NCBI RefSeq assembly: GCF_003435815.1
Contig: NZ_QTUV01000005.1
Coordinates: 64,501-128,500, forward strand
Length of the DNA: 64,000 nt
From: Dorea sp. AM10-31
GTDB lineage: Bacteria; Bacillota; Clostridia; Lachnospirales; Lachnospiraceae
Direction: 5' to 3'
Shown: positions 40,263-47,635 of the stretch, piece after piece
How positions within the stretch are numbered: position 1 is the stretch's first letter
Layout of the letters: the number at the start of each line of letters is the position of its first letter
The notes under the pieces: generated by a model
Databases searched by the model: none
What the model saw: the letters and a program-made list of their open reading frames with translations, nothing else
What the model was told of the DNA's origin: nothing
Translations under genes and position numbers: made by a program

Positions 40263-41629
40263 AAGCGTCTCCTTACAAATTTGAGTGCCGGATATTTATA
40301 AGAACCATTTTCAATCTGATCCGGTTCTTCCTCCAGCACCATATATTTACTGTTCTTTCTTGTACTGTAATCGTAAGCAAGAATCAGTTTCTCAAACGCC
40401 TCTTCATCCATCAGCGAAATCTTGGAAGCGTTCATTACTTCTCCGTCCATATAAGACTCAATAAATTCCTCAATCTGGCTTCTGCTGTAGCGCATCTGAA
40501 TCCGGTTTAGCTTGAGTACATCATCTTTATCAAGATCCGGCAGTGCCTGATCCGGCGCCATTTTACTGATAAAATCCGTTCTTGGTCTCCGTCTCTTATA
40601 CAGCGATTTCTCCGAAAGAATTTCCAAAAGCGAGAGATTCATCCGCTCCCCGGTTTCACGGATCATCGCATCCTGTTCCTGCGCATCCTCCGTTTGGGAC
40701 ATGCGGTTCAAGAGCTGCACGACCAGACCTTTCGTATCCGTCTCACCACTTAACAGATAGTTAAGTCTCGTCACTGTCGCACGCACATATTTCGCATGCT
40801 CTTTATCCATATTGGCGATCCGGTGCTCAATGTCATCAAATCCACGCTCGATCTGATCCAGAAGATCCAACACATCATCTTTCGTATCACCCATCTGCGC
40901 CGCCCGGGTACGGATCTCTTCTATCCATTCTTCATCTTCCCGCATGTCGCGTAGACATTTTTTAATATCCATCTTATAAATATAGAAGTTATCCGATGTT
41001 TTCAAAATGTGGTATTTCTTCTGTACGATTTCTTCCACATATCCATCCAGATGTTCCCGCAGCAGATCTTCATAATTATTCTGCTCCAGAAGTCTTGCAA
41101 AAAATTTATCCATATTATGAAGCATATCCTGCAAAGCTTTATTCAGACGCTTCGTGTTGACAAGCGCCGTCCGCAGCATTCCGAGGTTCGCCCTGCTGTC
41201 GTTCTTAAAAGAAAATAATGTTGCATACACATTCTGGATATAGATTTCCGTGTCCTGCATATCTTCTGAAGACAGCCGCTCAAATGCCTCAATAAAAACA
41301 GCCGAATAATCCGGAATGACAATGTTCGTAACCAACGTCTGATAATCTTCAATCCGCTTCAGCCATCCGGTCTTCAAAAGCCAGTTCAGAATCCTCGACG
41401 ATGGCGTCTCCAGCATATCGAACTCTGTCTCATTTTCCTCCCACTGGAGCTTGAACCGCTTTCTCGCATTCATGTCCCCCAGCACTTGGATACACACTTC
41501 CCTCGTCAGGAAATAATTATTATATTGATATTCTTCATTGATGCACAACAGTGCTTCAATATAAATGTCCCGGTTCACCGAACGGAATAAACTCCAGAAC
41601 GTGTCCGGGATTTCATTTCTTAATTGCAT
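40259..41629 (-). CDS. JetA/MksF-like kleisin subunit (DUF5716-type)
   Basis: 456 residues, almost entirely helical: RNEIPDTFWSLFRSVNRDIYIEALL at the N-terminus, a winged-helix-like region with SRILNWLLKTGWLKRIEDYQT near 80, long helices with DDVLDLLDQIERGFDDIEHRI, and a C-terminal winged-helix-like part ending IENGSYKYPALKFVRRRL. Fits the DUF5716 proteins annotated as Wadjet JetA in Lachnospiraceae. First gene of the three-gene SMC operon; no JetD (TOPRIM nuclease) gene follows or precedes it in the window. Confidence 0.85.
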   Translation of the reverse strand: MQLRNEIPDTFWSLFRSVNRDIYIEALLCINEEYQYNNYFLTREVCIQVLGDMNARKRFKLQWEENETEFDMLETPSSRILNWLLKTGWLKRIEDYQTLVTNIVIPDYSAVFIEAFERLSSEDMQDTEIYIQNVYATLFSFKNDSRANLGMLRTALVNTKRLNKALQDMLHNMDKFFARLLEQNNYEDLLREHLDGYVEEIVQKKYHILKTSDNFYIYKMDIKKCLRDMREDEEWIEEIRTRAAQMGDTKDDVLDLLDQIERGFDDIEHRIANMDKEHAKYVRATVTRLNYLLSGETDTKGLVVQLLNRMSQTEDAQEQDAMIRETGERMNLSLLEILSEKSLYKRRRPRTDFISKMAPDQALPDLDKDDVLKLNRIQMRYSRSQIEEFIESYMDGEVMNASKISLMDEEAFEKLILAYDYSTRKNSKYMVLEEEPDQIENGSYKYPALKFVRRRL

Positions 41630-41778
41630 CTGTTTTCTCCATTTTATAATCCAAATCCGTTATTGCCCACAAACCATCTGCAAACAACAACTAAAATCCA
41701 TCATTTAGTATAAATGTTTCCGGCTTCCATTGCAATGTTCTATTTTTCCTGTCATAATGTATATAATACCAAGGGATA

Positions 41779-42057
41779 AAAGTGTGTCATCCGTCTGAAC
41801 TTGTTCAGAGACGGATGACACACTTTGAGACCTGCCACGTTATGAGCATGTAAGAGGAGCGTAAGCTCCACGATATGCGAATAGCGGGGCGGGCGCTATG
41901 TGCCAGCGACACATGCTTAGCGCCGACCGAAGCGGAGCGTAGACGCGAGAGTACGCAGTACGCAGCAATCCGATGGGATTATATATAAGTGTGCAAAAGG
42001 CGGTATCCATCTGAACTTGTTCAGAGACGGATGACACACTTTGAGACCTGCCACGTA
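41779..42057. repeat. Intergenic repeat block with duplicated inverted repeat
   Basis: A 48-bp inverted repeat at 41779-41826 (AAGTGTGTCATCCGTCT, loop GAACTTGTTC, AGACGGATGACACACTT) is followed by GAGACCTGCCACGT. The right part of the same unit recurs at about 42011-42056, where the left arm is degenerate. Between the two are the ATGAGCAT...CACGATAT repeat (second copy in the window), a GCGGGGCGGG block and GC-rich palindromic words (GTACGCAGTACGC). No frame is convincingly coding on either strand. It separates the SMC operon from the divergent pentapeptide-repeat gene. Confidence 0.7.
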
Positions 42058-42080
42058 CGTTATAAAATGGAGGAACAGAC

Positions 42081-42725
42081 ATGGCTGAAACAATCATGAA
42101 AGAAACAACCGAAGAGCAAAAGAATAACACCACTGAAAATGTAGTAACTCCTTTTGAGAAAAATACAGGAAATGAAAATGCTACAAAAGAAACTGAGGAG
42201 AAAACTTCTGCTGCTGAAAATTCAGATTCCGTTAAGACAGATTCCATGAAAAATGATTCTGTAAATGCAAACACTACAAATGCAGACACTACAAATGCAG
42301 ACACTGCAAATGCAGATACTACAAATACAAACACTACAAATGCAGACTCTATAAATGCAGACTCTATAAATTCAGACACTACAGGATCAGCTCATTATCG
42401 CACGATTGACGATCCTTCCGATAATTTTTCCAGAGATCAGTGGATTCTTTCCCACATCAAAGACGAGGATCTGATGGAATATCTCCGGTTAGAACAGCAT
42501 CGCATGGAACTTTTACAACAGGCAAAAGAGAAACGCGAAAAACGCATTTTCACACTGGTTCAGCTTTTACTTTCACTTGCCGCTGTCATTGCAGTTACTT
42601 ATCTTTTAAAAGACAATCCGACAATCCTTTTAAGCATCCTTTATATTGTCGGCATTATTGGCGCTTTCTGGATCATGAAGAATCCAAAAGATAAGAGCGA
42701 TCGTAAAAATAAAGATACTAAATAG
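42081..42725 (+). CDS. Membrane protein with NADTT pentapeptide repeats, unknown function
   Basis: 214 residues, ATG after TGGAGGAAC. The N-terminal 60 residues are Glu/Thr/Asn-rich and without structure. Residues about 63-102 consist of eight pentapeptides of the type NADTT or NADSI, encoded by a 15-bp tandem repeat. A folded segment follows (RTIDDPSDNFSRDQWIL, LMEYLRLEQHRMELLQQAKEKREKR, a likely coiled coil), then two hydrophobic helices (FTLVQLLLSLAAVIAVTYLL and PTILLSILYIVGIIGAFWIM) and a basic tail. The N-terminal region is thus probably cytoplasmic and disordered. No recognised family; repeat number is likely to vary between strains. Confidence 0.8.
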   Translation: MAETIMKETTEEQKNNTTENVVTPFEKNTGNENATKETEEKTSAAENSDSVKTDSMKNDSVNANTTNADTTNADTANADTTNTNTTNADSINADSINSDTTGSAHYRTIDDPSDNFSRDQWILSHIKDEDLMEYLRLEQHRMELLQQAKEKREKRIFTLVQLLLSLAAVIAVTYLLKDNPTILLSILYIVGIIGAFWIMKNPKDKSDRKNKDTK

Positions 42726-42778
42726 CTATCTGTTTCATATTTATTTTGTATTTAACTTAAAATCAATTTTACTATATG

Positions 42779-42810
42779 ATCCGGTCTGGAATTTCCAGGT
42801 CGGATTTTGT
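42779..42810 (+). terminator. Terminator after the pentapeptide-repeat gene
   Basis: ATCCGGTCTGGAA pairs with TTCCAGGTCGGAT (with G-T mismatches in the middle), followed by TTTGTT. Confidence 0.7.
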
Positions 42811-42907
42811 TATAGCTACGAGGAAAATGCACGCATTTATGCAGGTGCATTTGACGGCCTCTAATCAGAGCGAGATATGAAAAAGCGTATCTCGTCTCTG
42901 TCAATAA

Positions 42908-43435
42908 TCACAACATCGCTCCCGCAAGTATCACACTTGCTGCAAGACCGGCGAAAGTTGCAAGCAATGCACCAGTCAGTGTGTACCTCGTCTTTGTAAC
43001 TTTTGCTGTCATATAATACACACTCATTGTATAGAAAATCGTTTCGGTACTTGCCATGCTGATGGACGCAATTAATCCGTTTCTCGAATCTGTCCCAAAT
43101 TCCTTATAAATATCTAATAGCAAACCGGTTGCTGCCGAAGAAGAAAACATCTTTACAACTGTAAGCGGCACCAATTCGCCCGGAAAGCCAATCCATTTCG
43201 TAAACTTTCCGATTTCTTTCGACAGACAAGTCAGCAAGCCTGAAGCCCTCAAGATTCCGACTGCCACCATAAGTCCTACCATTGTCGGTATGATTTTCGC
43301 CACAGTCAGAAAACCGCTTTTCGCGCCTTTTACAAATACATCATAAACCGCAACCTGCTGCAGGATTCCATAGCATAAAATTCCAAGAATGATCATCGGA
43401 ATCAGCAGATCCGACACGATAAGAAACCATTTCAT
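42908..43435 (-). CDS. spmB: Spore maturation protein B
   Basis: 175 residues from ATG 43435 (GGAG nine bases upstream); an ATG five codons earlier lacks a ribosome site. Nucleoside-recognition (Gate) domain membrane protein: LIPMIILGILCYGILQ, VYDVFVKGAKSGFLTVAKIIPTMVGLMVAVGILRASG, KMFSSSAATGLLLDIYKEFGTDSRNG, STETIFYTMSVYYM. These are the characteristic SpmB segments. Needed with SpmA for full spore core dehydration in Bacillus. Here spmB is divergent from spmA rather than downstream in the same operon. Confidence 0.93.
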   Translation of the reverse strand: MKWFLIVSDLLIPMIILGILCYGILQQVAVYDVFVKGAKSGFLTVAKIIPTMVGLMVAVGILRASGLLTCLSKEIGKFTKWIGFPGELVPLTVVKMFSSSAATGLLLDIYKEFGTDSRNGLIASISMASTETIFYTMSVYYMTAKVTKTRYTLTGALLATFAGLAASVILAGAML

Positions 43436-43729
43436 TTCCAGATTCTCCATTTAGCATATATTTTTGTTCTTTCTAATCAAAATGTCAAAAAACAACAGCT
43501 ATGATACTTGCATATCGTTCCTTTTTTACTCCCCTAATCCTATACCAATATTTCTATACTATTACTGTATGGCTGTTTTTCTTTATAAATTCTTATTTTT
43601 TTATTCCGGAATACTTTTTTATTCTATTCACACTTTGTTGCAAATATCTCCTTTATCTTAAGCATAACTTTTTCCTTTCTTTCATAAAATACTTTAAGTT
43701 TGTAATAAAAAATACTTTCGAGGTATCCT

Positions 43730-44344
43730 ATGTTAAATCTTCTCTGGGCAGGCATGATCATTGCAGGTATTTTCTTCGCCGCATTCACCGGGCAGATTCC
43801 GGAAGTAACAAAAGCGGCGCTGGATTCTTCTAAAGAAGCAGTGACGCTTTGCATCACAATTTCAGGAGTTATGGCTTTTTGGACCGGAATGATGGAAATC
43901 GCCCAGAAAGCAGGCATGATCCGGAAACTTTCTGCGAAACTTTTGCCCTTCCTACATTTTTTATTTCCAGAACTACCCTCTTCCCATAAAGCAATACCAC
44001 ATATTTCTACAAATATTATTGCCAACATATTAGGGCTTGGATGGGCTGCGACTCCTGCCGGATTAAATGCCATGCAGGCACTTTCAGATTTGGAAAAGGA
44101 ACGGCGGTCTGGAAAAGCTCCCGGTCCGGTGCTTCCTCCAGGCACTGCGAGCAAAGAAATGTGTAATTTTCTCATTCTGAACATTTCATCACTACAGCTG
44201 ATTCCAGTAAATATTATTGCATACCGCAGTCAGTACGGAAGTGTCAATCCTGCTGCCATTACCGGTGCCGGAATTCTTGCGACCAGCGCCAGCACGCTGA
44301 CCGCTATCTTATATTGTAAATACAAGAATCATCACCCCTATTAG
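43730..44344 (+). CDS. spmA: Spore maturation protein A
   Basis: 204 residues, ATG after CGAGGT. SpmA segments: MLNLLWAGMIIAGIFFAAFTG, KEAVTLCITISGVMAFWTGMMEIAQKAGMIRKLS, ISTNIIANILGLGWAATPAGLNAMQAL, CNFLILNISSLQLIPVNIIAYRSQYGS. Several transmembrane helices and a Gate domain, paralogous to SpmB. It faces away from spmB with about 290 bases between the starts. That interval is AT-rich and I could not pick a convincing sporulation promoter by eye. Confidence 0.93.
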   Translation: MLNLLWAGMIIAGIFFAAFTGQIPEVTKAALDSSKEAVTLCITISGVMAFWTGMMEIAQKAGMIRKLSAKLLPFLHFLFPELPSSHKAIPHISTNIIANILGLGWAATPAGLNAMQALSDLEKERRSGKAPGPVLPPGTASKEMCNFLILNISSLQLIPVNIIAYRSQYGSVNPAAITGAGILATSASTLTAILYCKYKNHHPY

Positions 44345-44465
44345 AAAAGCTTCTTTTCATATTGATATGTTAAAAAGTAGCTATACAAATATTTATTTTT
44401 CTATATATGAAAAACACATAATAGTCACCAAATACTTTGATTTTCAAATTTTTTTGTTTCAGGGG

Positions 44466-44493
44466 TTGCTTTTTTTATTTTTTGAGATATAAT
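44466..44493 (+). promoter_or_regulatory. Promoter of the hemolysin III family gene
   Basis: TTGCTT (44466-44471), 16-bp spacer, TATAAT (44488-44493). A small palindrome GTAGTATTTAATACTAC follows at 44511-44527 in the leader. Confidence 0.6.
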
Positions 44494-44560
44494 ATGGATA
44501 TAAATAGATGTAGTATTTAATACTACGTGTCGAACTATCGATTTCTAGGAGGCGGTATTT

Positions 44561-45226
44561 ATGTCAGATACAATACAAAAATATATCAAAGATCCAGGAA
44601 GTGCGATCACTCATTTTATCGGAATGTTAATGGCAATTTTTGCAGCTATTCCACTTCTGATCAAAGCAGCAAGAGAGCCTTCCCGCATTTATATTATTTC
44701 CATTGCGATTTATGCGGTCAGCCTGATTCTGCTCTATGCAGCCAGCACCACATACCATACATTTAACCGCACGCCGCGGATTAATAAAATTTTGAAAAAA
44801 ATCGACCATATGATGATTAGTGTCCTGATCGCCGGAAGCTACACTCCGATCTGTCTGCTCGTGCTTGGTGGCAAAACCGGAATCATTTTGCTCTCTATTG
44901 TGTGGGGTATTGCGATCGCCGGAATCATCATCAAGGCTTTCTGGATCAACTGCCCGAAGTGGGTATCTTCCGTTCTGTATATCGGCATGGGCTGGACCTG
45001 CGTACTTGCATTTACACAACTTCTTAACTCCATGTCACAGGCAGCTTTCGGATGGCTCCTTGCAGGTGGTATCATTTACACTGTCGGCGGCGTGATCTAC
45101 GCACTGAAACTGCCGATTTTCAACCGCCGTCATAAGAATTTCGGAAGTCATGAGATCTTCCACTTATTCGTTATGGGTGGAAGCTTCTGCCACTTCATCG
45201 TTATGTACAACTTTGTTCTCCGTTAA
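44561..45226 (+). CDS. Hemolysin III family (YqfA/PAQR-like) membrane protein
   Basis: 221 residues, ATG after TAGGAGG. Seven transmembrane segments with the PAQR-type conserved residues: [15 protein letters not shown] (Ser, His), [14 protein letters not shown] (Ser, Asp/His equivalents), [18 protein letters not shown], and C-terminal [20 protein letters not shown] with two His that would bind zinc. Family members are annotated as hemolysin III, but in bacteria the function is uncertain. The last 63 bases overlap the convergent GIY-YIG gene. Confidence 0.92.
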   Translation: MSDTIQKYIKDPGSAITHFIGMLMAIFAAIPLLIKAAREPSRIYIISIAIYAVSLILLYAASTTYHTFNRTPRINKILKKIDHMMISVLIAGSYTPICLLVLGGKTGIILLSIVWGIAIAGIIIKAFWINCPKWVSSVLYIGMGWTCVLAFTQLLNSMSQAAFGWLLAGGIIYTVGGVIYALKLPIFNRRHKNFGSHEIFHLFVMGGSFCHFIVMYNFVLR

Positions 45227-45469
45227 TTGAAATGTAGCGAGCAGAAGCTCTTTCTTCTTCCGCGGCAGTTGTTTGATCTCATACTCCCGTCGCATAGCTT
45301 CAGATTTTGTCTGGAATGTCTCATAATAAACCAGCTCAACTGGGCGCCGGTACTTCGTGTACTTGGCGCCCTTTCCTTCGTTATGCATTTTCACACGCTT
45401 TTCCACATCGTTCGTCCAGCCTGTGTATAACGTGCCATCCGCACATTTTAAAATATATGTATAATTCAT
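45164..45469 (-). CDS. GIY-YIG domain nuclease (UPF0213/YhbQ-like)
   Basis: 101 residues from ATG 45469. The domain starts [21 protein letters not shown]: the GIY and YIG elements appear as TYI and YTG, followed by the catalytic Arg region ([26 protein letters not shown]) and the conserved Glu ([17 protein letters not shown]). Small stand-alone GIY-YIG proteins are presumed DNA or RNA endonucleases. The last ~25 codons run antisense into the hemolysin III gene, so this C-terminal tail was probably gained by read-through. Confidence 0.9.
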   Translation of the reverse strand: MNYTYILKCADGTLYTGWTNDVEKRVKMHNEGKGAKYTKYRRPVELVYYETFQTKSEAMRREYEIKQLPRKKKELLLATFQLTENKVVHNDEVAEASTHNE

Positions 45470-45558
45470 TTTCCACACATCTTTCCACATCTTATCTACA
45501 TCACAGTATAACTTATCCACGATATCCCGTCCAGTTACGAAAAAGGGACAGGGACTTT

Positions 45559-45604
45559 CGAATAGGGGACGGGGATTTTCTAGAAAATCCCCGTCCCCTA
45601 TTCG
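45559..45604. repeat. GGGGACGGGG palindromic repeat, copy 3 (perfect 46-bp palindrome)
   Basis: CGAATAGGGGACGGGG then ATTTTCT and its exact reverse complement: no mismatch over 23 bp per arm. The right arm contains the stop codon (TAG) of the SpoIIQ-like gene read leftward. A degenerate second unit, AAAAGGGACAGGGACTTTCG, lies immediately to the left (45541-45560). It could act as a terminator for both convergent genes. Confidence 0.92.
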
Positions 45605-46404
45605 ACTAAGAACTCAATCGGATTGACCGGCTGCCCATTTTTCCGCATTTCAAAATAAACATTGCTGCCTTCTGCGCTGTAGTATTTGGTCGGTTCACTA
45701 ACATAACCGAGTGTTGTTTTTGCCGTAACCGACTGCCCGGTCTTCACCGGCACTTCCTTGAGTTGTCCATAAATCAGCTCATAGCCGTTACCAATATCAA
45801 CGGTTACGGTTGTTCCGGTCTGTGCAGTTTTGTCAATCGATTTTACGACGCCTGTTGTTGCTGCTATGACTTGATCTCCGACTTCTGCGGAGAAAATAAC
45901 TGCCGGATTGTATTTGTACTGATCCAATGTCTTAAAGTACACGGTTTTATCCATGCTGTAGTTCATCAGGATGCTGCCGTCTACCGGCCAGAGCAGTTCA
46001 CTCTTCCCGTCAAATCCGGATATTGCCCGACTTCCGGTTGTTTGTGTTTCTCCGGCTGTTGTTCCATCTGAATCATTTTCATTATCAGATGTACTTTCTC
46101 CGGCTCCTGTATTTTTATCGTTATTATCCGGTTCTTCTGTATTCGGGACGTTATCTAACGGTGTGTTTCCTTCGCCTTTTTCTTCTGCACTCTTTTCCGG
46201 TTCGTTCACAATCTTGTCCGTTCCGGCTTCTTTCTTCTCTTGTTCCATTTTTGCCTGCAACTGTTCTTTCTGCGCCTGTTTGTAGTCTTTAAATGTATAT
46301 GTTCCTACTATTGCGATAGCTGCCACAAAGCACAAAACGGCTGCAACGGCAGGCCCTCGTTTTCTTTTTTTCGGCCCTGGTCTCTTTTTTTGCTCTTGAT
46401 TCAT
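45598..46404 (-). CDS. SpoIIQ-like LytM-fold protein with degenerate active site
   Basis: 268 residues. Basic N-terminus, one transmembrane helix ([18 protein letters not shown], about 20-37), an acidic Asn/Glu/Thr linker (about 60-130), and a C-terminal M23/LytM fold (about 145-266). Aligning with zinc-bearing M23 enzymes, the HxxxD motif reads YNPAVIF, the YGHL motif reads YGQL and the HxH motif reads [10 protein letters not shown], so all metal ligands are replaced. SpoIIQ proteins use this domain to bind SpoIIIAH across the engulfment gap rather than to cleave peptidoglycan. Location just downstream of spoIID matches the clostridial spoIID-spoIIQ pair. The stop codon lies in a dispersed palindrome. 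Confidence 0.82.
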   Translation of the reverse strand: MNQEQKKRPGPKKRKRGPAVAAVLCFVAAIAIVGTYTFKDYKQAQKEQLQAKMEQEKKEAGTDKIVNEPEKSAEEKGEGNTPLDNVPNTEEPDNNDKNTGAGESTSDNENDSDGTTAGETQTTGSRAISGFDGKSELLWPVDGSILMNYSMDKTVYFKTLDQYKYNPAVIFSAEVGDQVIAATTGVVKSIDKTAQTGTTVTVDIGNGYELIYGQLKEVPVKTGQSVTAKTTLGYVSEPTKYYSAEGSNVYFEMRKNGQPVNPIEFLVE

Positions 46405-46491
46405 CTAATCACCACCTCTGACTTTATTTTTGCCAGCGCATGGTAACCTTATTCACATAGTTTATTCATTTTCTAAATTTTATATTATCAC

Positions 46492-47568
46492 CTACTTTCC
46501 CACCTGATTTTTACGTCCTCCTTCCCCTTGTACGATCTCCGCAACCTCCCGGATTTTCGTCTTTTTATAAAAATAACCGAGTATCTCCTTATAAGTTTTC
46601 CCCTTTTTCGCCATTTCATTTGCCGTATACTGGCTCATTCCGTATCCATGTCCGACACCGCATGTGATAATGCGCAGTTTTCCAGCGTATTTTTGTAAAA
46701 TAAAACTCGACGACGCCAAATGATATTTCTCCCGGAACGCTTCACCGCTCATTATTTCTTCCCCAACCCGCACTTTTTTCACATATCCGGCGCTATCGAG
46801 TGCAGTCACTTTTGCATCTAATTTTTTCTCCATTGTTGTCTGGATCTGCCATTCATTTTCCAGATCTTTCGGACAGGTCACTTTTTTGAGATAAGGATAT
46901 TCTTCACCCAGCGACTCTATTGCATCCCTTGTACTTCCGTTTGTCAGCCTGCAAAATGGTGCATACGCCGGTTTTCCTTTCCATGTCAGGATCTCGCCAT
47001 CCGTCTCCTCCCACGCTTTTTTTAATTTATTATAGTAGGAATAATATTTATTGCTTCCCCACAACTGTTTTTTCTGTGCATCGGTCAGATAACTCTGCTC
47101 AAGTACAGTATCACTTCCGTCGTGGTTCATTCTCTTGCAGATTGCGGTACGCACAAGTACTGCCTGCGCTTTCCATGCTTCTTTTCTGTATGAACCGGGC
47201 ATTTCTTTCGCCATGACACTAATTCCGTAATCTTCTAAGGGCATTTCTATAATTTTCTTACTACCTCTCAAATTACTATTATTTCCATTTTTCTCTTTTG
47301 ATCCACTGTTCTTCACACTATCGTCATCCACATCTCTACCTCCCGAACCATCTCTATTTTTCGAGCCACCGCCATTCTCATCCCCATCTGCTATATCTGC
47401 ACCGTTTTCCGAGCCATCTCCCGACTCACTACTCTCCACCCGCACATACGTCTCATCCACTTCCACGCTTCCTCCCCGCCCGGAGCCATTTAAAAATGCT
47501 GTCACAAAATACGGCACACAGATCAGTATCGCCAGATAACACACTGCTTTTTTCAAATATCTATGCAT
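46492..47568 (-). CDS. spoIID: Stage II sporulation protein D (SpoIID)
   Basis: 358 residues from ATG 47568 with GGGAGG nine bases upstream. N-terminal membrane anchor (AVCYLAILICVPYFVTAFL), a long low-complexity linker rich in Gly/Ser/Asp/Asn (about 30-105), and a SpoIID/LytB domain: MPLEDYGISVMAKEMPGSYRKEAWKAQAVLVRTAI (catalytic Glu in AKEMP), CPKDLENEW, and GVGHGYGMSQYTANEMAKKGKTYKEILGYFY at the end. A lytic transglycosylase for engulfment, acting with SpoIIM/SpoIIP. The linker is much longer and more repetitive than in Bacillus. Next gene downstream is SpoIIQ-like. Confidence 0.93.
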   Translation of the reverse strand: MHRYLKKAVCYLAILICVPYFVTAFLNGSGRGGSVEVDETYVRVESSESGDGSENGADIADGDENGGGSKNRDGSGGRDVDDDSVKNSGSKEKNGNNSNLRGSKKIIEMPLEDYGISVMAKEMPGSYRKEAWKAQAVLVRTAICKRMNHDGSDTVLEQSYLTDAQKKQLWGSNKYYSYYNKLKKAWEETDGEILTWKGKPAYAPFCRLTNGSTRDAIESLGEEYPYLKKVTCPKDLENEWQIQTTMEKKLDAKVTALDSAGYVKKVRVGEEIMSGEAFREKYHLASSSFILQKYAGKLRIITCGVGHGYGMSQYTANEMAKKGKTYKEILGYFYKKTKIREVAEIVQGEGGRKNQVGK

Positions 47569-47635
47569 ACAAAAAGCCCTCCCATACACTGTATGGAAGG
47601 ACTTGTCTGCTTATTCACAAATTTATTTGCAAATT

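Noticed and set aside
36299..41629. MukBEF or RecN/SbcCD assignment for the SMC operon
   Set aside because: Subunit sizes and the DUF4194 and DUF5716-like partners fit Jet/Mks systems; SbcD-like nuclease and Muk-type kleisin are absent.
41840..42379. 180-codon leftward frame rich in SAFVVSAFVV repeats
   Set aside because: It is the antisense image of the 15-bp repeat in the rightward gene 42081-42725, which has a good ribosome site; the leftward frame has none.
43624..44184. 186-codon leftward frame opposite spmA
   Set aside because: spmA on the other strand has clear family motifs and a ribosome site; this frame has neither.
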